Source: AP-15 sp963737145
Lineage (GTDB): Bacteria > Pseudomonadota > Alphaproteobacteria > ATCC43930 > CGMCC-115725
Length of the DNA: 64,000 nucleotides
Direction: 5' to 3'
Assembly: GCA_963737145.1 (NCBI GenBank)
Contig: CAVTRO010000001.1
Span: forward strand, 1 to 64,000
The notes beneath the pieces were generated by a model. It was given only the letters and a program-made list of their open reading frames with translations, did no database searches and was not told where the DNA came from. Shown here piece after piece: positions 27,793 to 35,590 of this stretch. Numbering within the stretch: position 1 is the stretch's first letter; every line of letters begins with the position of its first letter. The position numbers were made by a program, and so were the translations under genes.

Positions 27793-28848
27793 CTACGTAA
27801 AACCGATCTCGACGCGCCGGTTCTGCGGCTCCCGCACGCCCTTCGGGGTCGGCACGCGCGGGTCGTTCTCGCCGCGGCCGGTCACTGTCATGTCGCTGCG
27901 CGCGACACCTAAATTCGCCAGAGCCTTCGCCACATTGTTGGCGCGTCGCTCCGAAAGCCGCTGGTTGTAGCCGGCGGAGCCCGAAAGATCGGTGTACCCG
28001 GTTATCTGGAGGCGTACCGAACCGCCGGCCTTGTAGGCGTCTGCCGCCAGCCGCACGACCTCCATCCCGGCAGGGGTCACGTCGGCCCGATCCCAGTCGA
28101 AAAACACCAGGAAGACCTGCGGCGCCGGCGGGATTGCCGCCGGCGCTTCGACCGGAGCCGTCGGCGGGGGCGGAGGTGGAGTAAATCGATAAATCAGGCT
28201 GGCGACGAAGTTGTTTGTGTCGTAAGCGGTGCGGTAACGCAGATTAGTCTTCGGGATATTGAATGTCGGCCGGGTAGTGGCGAAATAGCGGTAGTCGAGA
28301 TCAAGGGCGAAGGTCGGGCTGAAATTGTATCGGATCCCGGCGATCCCCTGATAACCGAACTGCCAGCTGCTGTTGTTGAAGAGCTGCCCGATGCCTGGGA
28401 GCTTCAGCCCGTCGAAGACATCAACCGCCCCAACTCCGAACCCGACATGCGGCGTTATCGGGTAGCCGAGAGTGAAGTCGTAGAGCACATTGGTCATGAT
28501 CGAGTTGGTGTGCCGGTCGCCGCTGACCCCTTTGATTATGAAGTTGTTGCCGACGAGGTCCCGGGCACCGTTCTGGCGATAGCTGTACTCTTCTTCGAAG
28601 CGCCAGGGGCCCCACTCGTAGCCCCCGCGAACGCCGGCGTTAAAACCGGCGTCGAAGCGCGCCTTGACCGAGGTCACGTTGAGGATGTCGTCGGTCCGAT
28701 CAGGCAGACCAGTCCATCCGGCTTCCGCGCCGATATAAATCTGAGCCCGCGAGTCAGCCGGGAGCAGCATGGCGAACAATGCGAGGCATGCGCCCATAAC
28801 TGCCGACCGAAGGATTACGCTCGACTTGGTTATGCGCGGTGTCTGCAT
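27793..28848 (-). CDS. OmpA-family outer-membrane protein
   Basis: 351-aa outer-membrane protein. A signal peptide ends ADSRAQ. An eight-stranded-type beta barrel follows (YIGAEAGWTGLP ... YGYQ ... LIYRFT), then a proline-rich hinge (PPPPPPTAPVEAP) and a C-terminal OmpA domain. The peptidoglycan-binding pattern is present: TGYTDLSGSAGYNQ, LSERRANNV and NRRVEIGF. ATG 28848 has GGGGGA just upstream; a GTG nine bases earlier is possible. It anchors the outer membrane to the wall. It stands alone between the sulfotransferase and the divergent DUF2092 gene. Confidence 0.92.
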   Translation of the reverse strand: MQTPRITKSSVILRSAVMGACLALFAMLLPADSRAQIYIGAEAGWTGLPDRTDDILNVTSVKARFDAGFNAGVRGGYEWGPWRFEEEYSYRQNGARDLVGNNFIIKGVSGDRHTNSIMTNVLYDFTLGYPITPHVGFGVGAVDVFDGLKLPGIGQLFNNSSWQFGYQGIAGIRYNFSPTFALDLDYRYFATTRPTFNIPKTNLRYRTAYDTNNFVASLIYRFTPPPPPPTAPVEAPAAIPPAPQVFLVFFDWDRADVTPAGMEVVRLAADAYKAGGSVRLQITGYTDLSGSAGYNQRLSERRANNVAKALANLGVARSDMTVTGRGENDPRVPTPKGVREPQNRRVEIGFT

Positions 28849-29029
28849 TTCCCCCACCGAAACCTAAGCGTCCCCTGCCGTATTCGCAATTCTATCTAGC
28901 AGCGATGGTTGCCGCGTGCAAGGACACCTCCGAAAGATGTGGACCGAAGTAAAATGGGACCACGAGCGTAGACGGCCTGCCGAGTACTGATTATGGTGGA
29001 CACGAAAATACCGAGTTAGGGGGAGTTTC

Positions 29030-29848
29030 GTGAAGCTTAGATATCTCATTGTCCTGGGAGCCCTCTTTGCCGTTGCCCTGATCGGCATTCTCCCGCTGAC
29101 GGCGCCCGCATCGCACGCCGCCGCTGAGCAAAAAAAGCCGGCGATCAGCGAGGAAGCGAGCGCGGCCCTGATGCGCATGGCTCAGACGCTGCGCGGTGCC
29201 GAGCAGTTCTCGTTTCAAGCGCGGACCATCCGGGTGTACGCCGATGCCAATGGTCAGCCGCTGCACATTTTTCACACGTTGAAAGTCGTCGTGCATCGGC
29301 CCAACCGGATGCTTGTCGATATCAGCGGAGACGATGGCAGCAGCAAGCTGGCTTTTGACGGCAAGACCGCCATCATCTACTCAGCTGCTCTGAAGAAATA
29401 TGCGAGCATCCCCGTGCCCGAGGGCACAATCGAGGCGATGATGAAGGAAGCCATGGGTCGCCTCGGCGTCGACTTCCCGTTGGCCGACTTCCTGACCGAA
29501 GCGCCGGACAAGGCGTTTCTCAGTGGGGTTACTTCGGGCAGTGTGGTCAATACGGTGACGATCGACGGCTCCCCGTACCTTCACCTTTTCTTATCGCAGC
29601 CGCCCGGTATCGAGCTCGAGCTCTGGCTGGCAAAGAACGAACAGTCACTGCCGCGCAGATTGATCGTGACTTACCGGGATTTACCGGGTCAGCCGAACTT
29701 TATTGCCGAGTTCTCGGACTGGAACCTCGGCATCCATCCCTCCGACGCGGAGTTCACGTTTCAGCCGCCGCCGGACGCCGAGCAAGTTCAGCTGAAACCC
29801 GCGGCGGCTGCCGCACCCCCCGCCAAAGGCAAAGGAGGCAAGCCGTGA
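29030..29848 (+). CDS. DUF2092 exported protein (LolA/LppX-like fold family)
   Basis: 272-aa exported protein. It starts at GTG 29030 (GGGGGAG upstream), with a signal peptide ending ASHAAAE. The mature part matches DUF2092: LMRMAQTLRGAEQFSFQA near the start, LVDISGDDGSSKLAFDGKT in the middle and the terminal ...EFTFQPPPDAEQVQLKP. The family is predicted to share the half-barrel lipid-carrier fold of LolA, but no function is proven. The C-terminus is Ala/Pro/Gly/Lys-rich. Its stop overlaps the start of the glycine-rich gene (GTGA), so the two are translated together. Confidence 0.87.
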   Translation: MKLRYLIVLGALFAVALIGILPLTAPASHAAAEQKKPAISEEASAALMRMAQTLRGAEQFSFQARTIRVYADANGQPLHIFHTLKVVVHRPNRMLVDISGDDGSSKLAFDGKTAIIYSAALKKYASIPVPEGTIEAMMKEAMGRLGVDFPLADFLTEAPDKAFLSGVTSGSVVNTVTIDGSPYLHLFLSQPPGIELELWLAKNEQSLPRRLIVTYRDLPGQPNFIAEFSDWNLGIHPSDAEFTFQPPPDAEQVQLKPAAAAAPPAKGKGGKP

Positions 29849-30294
29849 AACCGTTGACCGTCCTTTGTTTCAGTGTGCTGTTGGCTTCATCGCTGGCGCC
29901 GGATGCGTTTGGCTGGGGAGCGGTCTCCGGACCGCGCGGGGGCGCCGCCTATCGCGGCCCGATGGGCGGCGCAGCCGTTCGCGGCCCGGGTGGAGCGGCC
30001 GCTTATCGCGGCCCGGCGGGCGGCGCCGCCGTCCGCGGACCCTATGGCGGAGCCGCGGCTCGCGGACCCTATGGCGGGACCGCCTACCGTGCGCCCGGAG
30101 GTGCCTATTATGGCGGAACAACGGTTTATCGCGGAGGCGCCTATTACGGCACGGGCGCCGGCGTCGCGGCGGGTGTAGCGGTCGGCGCCGCCGCCGGTGC
30201 GGCGGCTGCATCCTCAGCCTATGCGGCGCCGGCCTACTATCCGCCGCCCTATTACTGCCCCTACGGCTCTACCTATTATTGCCCGCCCCCCTAG
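29845..30294 (+). CDS. Exported glycine-rich repeat protein
   Basis: 149-aa secreted protein whose GTG start overlaps the DUF2092 stop. After a signal peptide (cleavage near APDAFGW) the centre is built from repeats of the form RGPxGGAA(Y/V), seven or so copies, followed by Tyr-rich YYGGTTVYRGGAYYG, an Ala/Gly/Val hydrophobic stretch (GVAAGVAVGAAAGAAAASS) and a Tyr/Pro/Cys tail (YYPPPYYCPYG). It has no known domain. The composition suggests a structural surface or matrix protein, or a partner of the DUF2092 protein. Confidence 0.8.
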   Translation: MKPLTVLCFSVLLASSLAPDAFGWGAVSGPRGGAAYRGPMGGAAVRGPGGAAAYRGPAGGAAVRGPYGGAAARGPYGGTAYRAPGGAYYGGTTVYRGGAYYGTGAGVAAGVAVGAAAGAAAASSAYAAPAYYPPPYYCPYGSTYYCPPP

Positions 30295-30305
30295 GGAGGC
30301 CGGGA

Positions 30306-30323
30306 CGGTCTATCGGGAGACCG
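30306..30323. terminator. Possible bidirectional terminator hairpin
   Basis: CGGTCT/AGACCG 6-bp stem with a 6-base loop, between the convergent ends of the glycine-rich gene (30294) and the DUF2383 gene (30310). It overlaps the latter's stop codon. No T-tract follows, so it is a weak call. Confidence 0.35.
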
Positions 30324-30756
30324 CACCGCGCAGCTGGCGCACGCGATCCTGGTGCTGTCGGACGCCTTGGTATTGGCGTTCGACGGTGGGCCGTACGTCA
30401 ACCGGCAGATCCTTCGCGAGCGCTTCCTCGTAGGCCTTTCTCGCGACATCCTCGCCGCGCTCGCATTCGGCCAGGACGGCGGCCTCATCCATCCCGGTGA
30501 TCGTCGATTTGATGTCGACCCAACCGCGATGCAGCGCGCCGGAGACCGAGCCGCGTCTCTCCGGATCTCCACCAAGCCCGCGCACCTTGGCCTGCAGCTC
30601 GCTGACCGCCTGCCTGCAGCGGTCGGCGGCGTGCTCGAACATCTGTTTCAACTGGGCGTTCTTTACACCGTCTGCGCAGGTGCGAAAGCCCGCCTCGCCG
30701 TCCCGACTGGTTTCGATGAGATCGTTCAATGTTGCTATGACGTCGGCGTTGTTCAT
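30310..30756 (-). CDS. PA2169-family four-helix-bundle protein (DUF2383)
   Basis: 148-aa ferritin-like helical protein. Starting at ATG 30756, it reads MNNADVIATLNDLIETSRDG, the family's standard opening, then FRTCADGVKN, CRQAVSELQAKVRGLGGDPERRGSVSGALHRGW and a final helix with YQGVRQHQDRVRQLR. The length matches relatives. The family is stress-associated and has no assigned activity. It is divergent from the enoyl-CoA hydratase gene, with an 84-bp shared upstream region. Confidence 0.9.
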   Translation of the reverse strand: MNNADVIATLNDLIETSRDGEAGFRTCADGVKNAQLKQMFEHAADRCRQAVSELQAKVRGLGGDPERRGSVSGALHRGWVDIKSTITGMDEAAVLAECERGEDVARKAYEEALAKDLPVDVRPTVERQYQGVRQHQDRVRQLRGAVSR

Positions 30757-30840
30757 GGCGGATTTTCCTCCAACAAAGCGCTTTGCCGGATAACATCCGC
30801 CCGATGCGATCAATTCCCGCCGGCGCAACGAGGACTTGTA

Positions 30841-31623
30841 ATGGCCGACCTGCTGGAACGGATAGAAGATGGAATCGCCTGGCTGACGCTCAATCGCCCC
30901 GACCGGCTCAACGCGTTCTCCCCGGCGATGCTGCAGGCTTTGGGCGAAGCCCTGCAGCGTTTGGGCGGCGACGCCGAGGTCGGTGCGATTATCGTCACCG
31001 GCGCCGGGCGGGGCTTTTGCGCCGGCGGCGACGTGAAGACGATGGAGGCGCGAGCCAGCCAGAGTTTTGAAGAGCGAGTCGAGGGGCTGCGGCGAATGCA
31101 TCAGCTCCCGCTACTCCTGCGGACGATCCCGAAAATCGTCATCGCCATGGTCAATGGCCCGGCGGTAGGGGCCGGCTTAGGGCTCGCCTTGGCCTGTGAC
31201 CTGCGCATCACCGGCCGTTCGGCCCGTTTCGGTACCGGGTTCGCCGGTGTCGGCTATTCCGGCGACTTCGGCGGGTCGTGGACGCTCACCCGCCTGGTCG
31301 GTACCGCCAAGGCTCGCGAATTGTACTTTCTCGGCGACGTCATCGACGCAGCGGCGGCGGTCTCGCTCGGTCTCGTCAATCGCGTCGTCGAGGATGAAGC
31401 GCTGCAGCGCGAAACCACCGCCCTCGCCCGCCGCATCGCCGATGGACCGCGCGTCGCCTACGGCTACATGAAACGTAATTTGTTCGCGGCGGAGACCGAG
31501 CCATTGGCCGCGGTCCTCGAAATGGAGGCCATGCATCAGGCGCGCACGGCAATGACCGAGGACCATTTGGAGGCGAGCCGAGCGTTTGTCGAGAAGCGCC
31601 GGCCAGTTTTCAGGGGCAGGTGA
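30841..31623 (+). CDS. Enoyl-CoA hydratase/isomerase family protein
   Basis: Crotonase-fold enzyme, 260 aa, full length. The CoA/oxyanion-hole segments are GAGRGFCAGGDVK and MVNGPAVGAGLGLALACD. The usual catalytic Glu positions: the first lies near GFAGVGYSGDFGGSW, where Gly/Asp replaces the standard Glu, as in 1,2-epoxyphenylacetyl-CoA isomerase (PaaG)-like members rather than canonical hydratases. The substrate is therefore uncertain. It probably shares a transcript with the GST gene 93 bp downstream. Confidence 0.88.
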   Translation: MADLLERIEDGIAWLTLNRPDRLNAFSPAMLQALGEALQRLGGDAEVGAIIVTGAGRGFCAGGDVKTMEARASQSFEERVEGLRRMHQLPLLLRTIPKIVIAMVNGPAVGAGLGLALACDLRITGRSARFGTGFAGVGYSGDFGGSWTLTRLVGTAKARELYFLGDVIDAAAAVSLGLVNRVVEDEALQRETTALARRIADGPRVAYGYMKRNLFAAETEPLAAVLEMEAMHQARTAMTEDHLEASRAFVEKRRPVFRGR

Positions 31624-31716
31624 GCGGGATCGGCGAGGCCAATTCTATTTTGCGGTTAACCCGGCGTCGCGGGCGTGCAATCATGCGGACCTCAATCCAA
31701 CCAACCGAAGGTCGCC

Positions 31717-32409
31717 ATGGCAAAATACATGCTGGTCAGCTTCAAGACTTGCCCCTGGGTGCAGCGCTCGGCGATCGTGCTGCGCGAGAAGAAAACCGAA
31801 TTCGAACTCCGCCACATCGAATCCGATAACCGGCCCGACTGGTTCCTCGCCATCTCTCCGCACAAGAAAGTGCCGGTGCTGCGGATCGACGACAAGATCT
31901 CGCTGTTCGAATCGAACGCGATCAACGAGTACCTGGACGAGACTATCGCGCCGCGTCTGCATCCGGAGGACCCGGTCGAGCGCGCGATAAACCGGGCCTG
32001 GACCGACTATGTGCCGACCTTCGCCAGTACCGTCACGGCAACGGCTTATGCCGACACCGAGGCTGATTACAACAAGGCTGCCGAGCAGATCCCGGTGCCT
32101 TTCGAACGCCTCGAGAGAGCCCTGGAAAAGCAGGGCAGCGGTCCATTATTCAATGGCGCAAAGTTTTCGCTGGTCGACGCGGCCTATGCCCCGTTCCTGC
32201 AGCGCTACGTGTTTCTCGACCGGGTCAAGAGGCTCGGCCACATCGAGAAATTCCCGCGGCTCAAAACCTGGTGCGAAGCGCTGATCAATCGCGGCTCGAC
32301 GCATTCCTTCCCGCCCGCCGAGTTCGAAGCGATGTATCGGGAGAACCTGAAGCGCCGCAACAAGTGGATCGCACAGTTCATCGAGCCGGTCAGAGCCGCC
32401 GCGGAGTAA
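31717..32409 (+). CDS. Glutathione S-transferase family protein
   Basis: 230-aa GST. The thioredoxin-like domain has a CPW motif at residues 12-14, so the active site is a Cys-type (omega/beta-like) rather than Ser/Tyr. The cis-Pro is in HKKVPVLRIDD, followed by the GSH-binding LFESNAINEYLDE. The helical C-terminal domain runs from about 90 to the end with FSLVDAAYAPFLQRY (N-capping box). It follows an enoyl-CoA hydratase gene; the physiological substrate is unknown. Confidence 0.9.
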   Translation: MAKYMLVSFKTCPWVQRSAIVLREKKTEFELRHIESDNRPDWFLAISPHKKVPVLRIDDKISLFESNAINEYLDETIAPRLHPEDPVERAINRAWTDYVPTFASTVTATAYADTEADYNKAAEQIPVPFERLERALEKQGSGPLFNGAKFSLVDAAYAPFLQRYVFLDRVKRLGHIEKFPRLKTWCEALINRGSTHSFPPAEFEAMYRENLKRRNKWIAQFIEPVRAAAE

Positions 32410-32453
32410 CCGGGCGACCGCCGCTTCAGGCAAGGGGGCGGGGTGGCGCGCGG

Positions 32454-33644
32454 ATGCGGCGAGAGACACTCGTTGCATTGCACATTGCCGCCGCTGCCTG
32501 CGCCCTCTCCGCCTGCCAAAGCGGCGGCGGAATAATGGCTGCGGCGGGCAATGAGCCGCGCGGCACGCCGCCGCCCTCGGATTTTTGCGCTGCGCAGGAG
32601 CCGCGGCGGGTTCTCCGGGCCGATCCATCCAATTACCGGAGAATGATCGGCGGACTCGCTCCAGGCGATACGCTGGTCCTGGCGGCGGGAGAGTACCCCC
32701 GCCTCACGATCGAGAACCTCGCGGGCGCGCCCGACCGTTGCGTCACCATTACGGGGCCGGCCGGAAACCGGCCCGCCGTCATTTTTGGCCAGATCGGCAA
32801 CCGGACTGTCGAGATTATCAATTCGAGCTACATTGTCCTCCGCAACCTGGTAATCGACGGCCGTGGTCTCCCCGGCGCGGACGGCATCAAGGCCGTGGCG
32901 TCGCCGCATCCCGCCACCCATCACATCGTTCTCGACGGCAACCTGATCATTGGCGCCGGGGCGACCCAGCAGACTGACGGCATTACGACCAAGACTCCGA
33001 CCTGGAACTGGATTATCCGGCGAAATACGATCCTCTCAGCCGGTACTGCGGTTTACCTGGGAGACTCCGACGGCACCGCCCCGTTCATTGCAGGATTGAT
33101 CGAAGATAATCTGATCGTGGACCCGATCGGTTATGGCATGCAGATCAAGTACCAGATCGCGCGTCCGGACCTGCCCGGCATGCCGGACGGGGCACAAGCC
33201 ACGATCATCAGACACAATGTATTCAAGAAAAGCGGCCGCCCGTCACCTGACGGCAATCGGCCGAACTTACTGGTGGGGGGCTTTCCCGACGAGGGCGCGG
33301 GCTCGAACGATCTCTATCAGATCTATGGCAATCTGTTGATCGACAACCCCCGCGAAGCCCTTTTCCAAGGCTCCGGCCGCATCAGCTTCCATGACAACGT
33401 GCTGATCGGCGGAGAGCCGGCTGCCGCGGTGTTTCGTGATCACGATTTGCCGCTGAAGTTCGCCGAGGTGTTCGACAACAAAATCTATTCGCCGCATACC
33501 GGCATCGAGTTCGACAGCCCAGCGCGGCAAGGTCAGTCGGTGTTCGGCAATATCATCTTCGCAGAAACACCGGTCGCCGGCCCCCGCCACAGCGAAAGCG
33601 GCAATATCGCATTCGAGCCGGCCCGAGCCGTTGAGGGATTTTAG
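32454..33644 (+). CDS. Right-handed parallel beta-helix lipoprotein (pectate-lyase-like fold)
   Basis: 396-aa exported protein; ATG 32454 follows a purine-rich stretch. Lipoprotein signal: hydrophobic ALHIAAAACALSAC, lipidated Cys near residue 21. The body shows the repeating short beta-coil pattern of PbH1 helices: GDTLVLAAGEYPRLTIENL, SSYIVLRNLVIDG, HHIVLDGNLIIG, WIIRRNTILS, AGLIEDNLIVDP, ATIIRHNVFKKS. This is typical of pectate-lyase-like, alginate or chondroitin lyase proteins, but no catalytic residues can be assigned. It may bind or cleave polysaccharide at the outer membrane. Confidence 0.83.
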   Translation: MRRETLVALHIAAAACALSACQSGGGIMAAAGNEPRGTPPPSDFCAAQEPRRVLRADPSNYRRMIGGLAPGDTLVLAAGEYPRLTIENLAGAPDRCVTITGPAGNRPAVIFGQIGNRTVEIINSSYIVLRNLVIDGRGLPGADGIKAVASPHPATHHIVLDGNLIIGAGATQQTDGITTKTPTWNWIIRRNTILSAGTAVYLGDSDGTAPFIAGLIEDNLIVDPIGYGMQIKYQIARPDLPGMPDGAQATIIRHNVFKKSGRPSPDGNRPNLLVGGFPDEGAGSNDLYQIYGNLLIDNPREALFQGSGRISFHDNVLIGGEPAAAVFRDHDLPLKFAEVFDNKIYSPHTGIEFDSPARQGQSVFGNIIFAETPVAGPRHSESGNIAFEPARAVEGF

Positions 33645-33724
33645 TTTTAGTCCTCGGTACTGCAAGTTAGAGTCCAAAACGCGTCAAAAACCAACCCGGG
33701 GTGCAGCTCGGGGCGTGACGCCCA

Positions 33725-33967
33725 TCATGATTGCGGATCAGCGGTCCTTACTCGACGGGTGCGTCGACCCCGAAGGCGAGTGGCGCGCAGTCCGGGAAGG
33801 CCATGGAGCTCAAACGCGCGCTGCCAGGCGAGCAGCTCTTCCTCCGAAAGCGCGTACCGGCGGCAAGCCTCCTCCATTGTGATATCGCCACTGCGCAGCG
33901 CCGCCAGGACGGCGGCCTTGCGGCGAGCGACCCATCTGTTGGTGTTCGCCGGCGGCAGATCAGCCAT
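33725..33967 (-). CDS. sciP: SciP-like CtrA-inhibitor, DUF1153
   Basis: 80-aa helix-turn-helix protein of DUF1153. The core NRWVARRKAAVLAALRSG, EEACRRYALSEEELLAWQ and HGLPGLRATR matches Caulobacter SciP, which binds DNA/CtrA and represses CtrA-activated genes in G1. ATG 33967 is the family-typical start; the upstream frame is not conserved. The basic tail (RLRGRRTRRVR) is longer than usual. This protein is restricted to alphaproteobacteria and is the best single taxonomic marker in the window. The symbol is assigned by similarity. Confidence 0.85.
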   Translation of the reverse strand: MADLPPANTNRWVARRKAAVLAALRSGDITMEEACRRYALSEEELLAWQRAFELHGLPGLRATRLRGRRTRRVRTADPQS

Positions 33968-34318
33968 TGATCGAGTCTGGCCGCTTGCACGACCGTATGC
34001 ACGCCACCCGCCGCATCGAGCTCGGCTGCCTTTTGGTCCCAGACATGTCCCTCCCGACGGGCGGCGTCGGGCCTCATCATCGCATATCGTTAGCGATACT
34101 ACTAAGCCCCGCATCTATGAAAGGTGAGAGCGAATTTGTGGCTAAACGTGGTTAACTCAACGTCGGATCGAGCGGAACCTTCAAGCCGCTTGTTGATGCG
34201 GGCGCCAGTCGGCCATTCGCAACAAGCAGAGCAGATCAGCGTCGCCGAGGAAGTTCTTGATACCCAAAGGCGAGCTGCAATGATCCGACCGCGTCAAAGT
34301 CCGGGAACGCCGCTGTAG
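33968..34318. other. Intergenic region between sciP and MFS gene
   Basis: 351 bp upstream of both divergent genes; I see no credible coding frame. A short palindrome, TATCG-TTAG-CGATA (34085-34098), lies in an AT-richer patch and could be an operator. GGTTAACT occurs at about 34150, but no full CtrA box (TTAA-N7-TTAA) is evident. Confidence 0.5.
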
Positions 34319-35527
34319 ATGAGCCAGACAAGACTGATTTTGATCGGGGCGGGGGTGCTCCTCAGTCTCGGGATGGGAATACGGCAAAGCCTCGGTCTTT
34401 TCCTGACGCCGGTGACCCGTGACCTCGCGCTGACGGCGGCTGATTTCACGTTGGCCGTCGCGGTCCAAAACATCGTCTGGGGATTATCGCAAGCTCCGGT
34501 CGGCGCGATTGCCGATCGTTTCGGTCTGCGCACCACAATGATGGCCGGCGCCGCGATCTACGTTTTCGGGCTCGCCGTAATGGCGGCGGCCGGGGGCGCG
34601 CCGGCGCTGATCATCTCCGGCGGGTTCATCGGCGTGGCGCTGTCGTGCACGGCCTCCTCGCTGGCATTGACTTCGGTGGCCCGGGCGGTCTCGGAAGAGC
34701 GGCGCAGCAAGGTGCTGGGCATCGTATCGGCTGCCGGGTCGCTCGGCACGCTGCTGGTTCCGCTCACCACGCAAGCCCTGCTCGCGCACCAAGCTTGGCA
34801 GATCGGGGTGCTGTTCTTCCTCATTCTCGCCGCCATGATGCTGCCGGCGGCCTTTTTGGCCGGCGGCGCCGACCACTTGCCGAGAGCCGGCTTCGCGAAG
34901 ACGACGATGCGCGAGATGATCGGCCAGGCGGCGCGCCACCGCCCTTTCCTGGTAATGTCGGGAGCCTATTTCGTCTGCGGCCTGAACCTCGTGTTCCTGA
35001 CGACCCACTTGCCGACTTATCTCGCGATCTGCGGCCAGGACCCGATGCTGAGCGCCGAAGCTCTCGCGGTAATCGGCGGGATGAACTGCATCGGCTCATT
35101 GCTGGCCGGCTGGCTCGGCGGACGGTACCCGAAGCATATCCTGCTCGGTCTTCTCTACATTCTGCGTGCGCTGGTGTTCACGGCCTATTTCGTGATGCCG
35201 CCGACGCCGGCGAGCACACTCGTCTTTGCGGCGGCGATGGGCATGCTGTGGCTCAGCGTGGCGCCGCTGGTCAGCGGCCTCGTCGCCGAGATGTTCGGGA
35301 CCCGCTATATGGCGACCCTCCTCGGGATCGCCTTTGTCATGCATCAGGTCGGATCCTCGCTCGGCGCCTGGGGCGGCGGGCTGATCTTCGACTTGACGGG
35401 GTCCTATGACCGCGCCTGGCAGACCGGCGTGCTGATCGGCTTCGGCGCCGGCGTCGTCCAGATCCTCGTCGGCGGCCCGCCGCGCCGGCGCAGTCAAATA
35501 ATCGAGCCGCGCCTCGCCACTACCTAG
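34319..35527 (+). CDS. MFS transporter (oxalate/monocarboxylate-like)
   Basis: 402-aa carrier with twelve predicted helices. The opening LSLGMGIRQSLGLFLTPV and the loop GAIADRFGLRTTMMAG (motif A) match the OFA/monocarboxylate-type MFS branch. The second half begins near RPFLVMSGAYFVCGLNLVF with the mirrored loop GWLGGRYPKHILLG. The substrate is probably an organic anion. The ATG at 34319 has no strong ribosome site. The gene precedes the oligoendopeptidase on the same strand by 60 bp. Confidence 0.9.
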   Translation: MSQTRLILIGAGVLLSLGMGIRQSLGLFLTPVTRDLALTAADFTLAVAVQNIVWGLSQAPVGAIADRFGLRTTMMAGAAIYVFGLAVMAAAGGAPALIISGGFIGVALSCTASSLALTSVARAVSEERRSKVLGIVSAAGSLGTLLVPLTTQALLAHQAWQIGVLFFLILAAMMLPAAFLAGGADHLPRAGFAKTTMREMIGQAARHRPFLVMSGAYFVCGLNLVFLTTHLPTYLAICGQDPMLSAEALAVIGGMNCIGSLLAGWLGGRYPKHILLGLLYILRALVFTAYFVMPPTPASTLVFAAAMGMLWLSVAPLVSGLVAEMFGTRYMATLLGIAFVMHQVGSSLGAWGGGLIFDLTGSYDRAWQTGVLIGFGAGVVQILVGGPPRRRSQIIEPRLATT

Positions 35528-35590
35528 CGGACTTGCTTGGCTGCGATCGGACCGCGTCCCATATGCTCGGCCATGCGTGTAAGCGGGAGC

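Noticed and set aside
27439..27912. Plus-strand frame with a hydrophobic start (LAAVLLLTPGIV) near 27687
   Set aside because: It is antisense to the OmpA gene 3' end and the sulfotransferase start, with no supporting ribosome site or conserved end.
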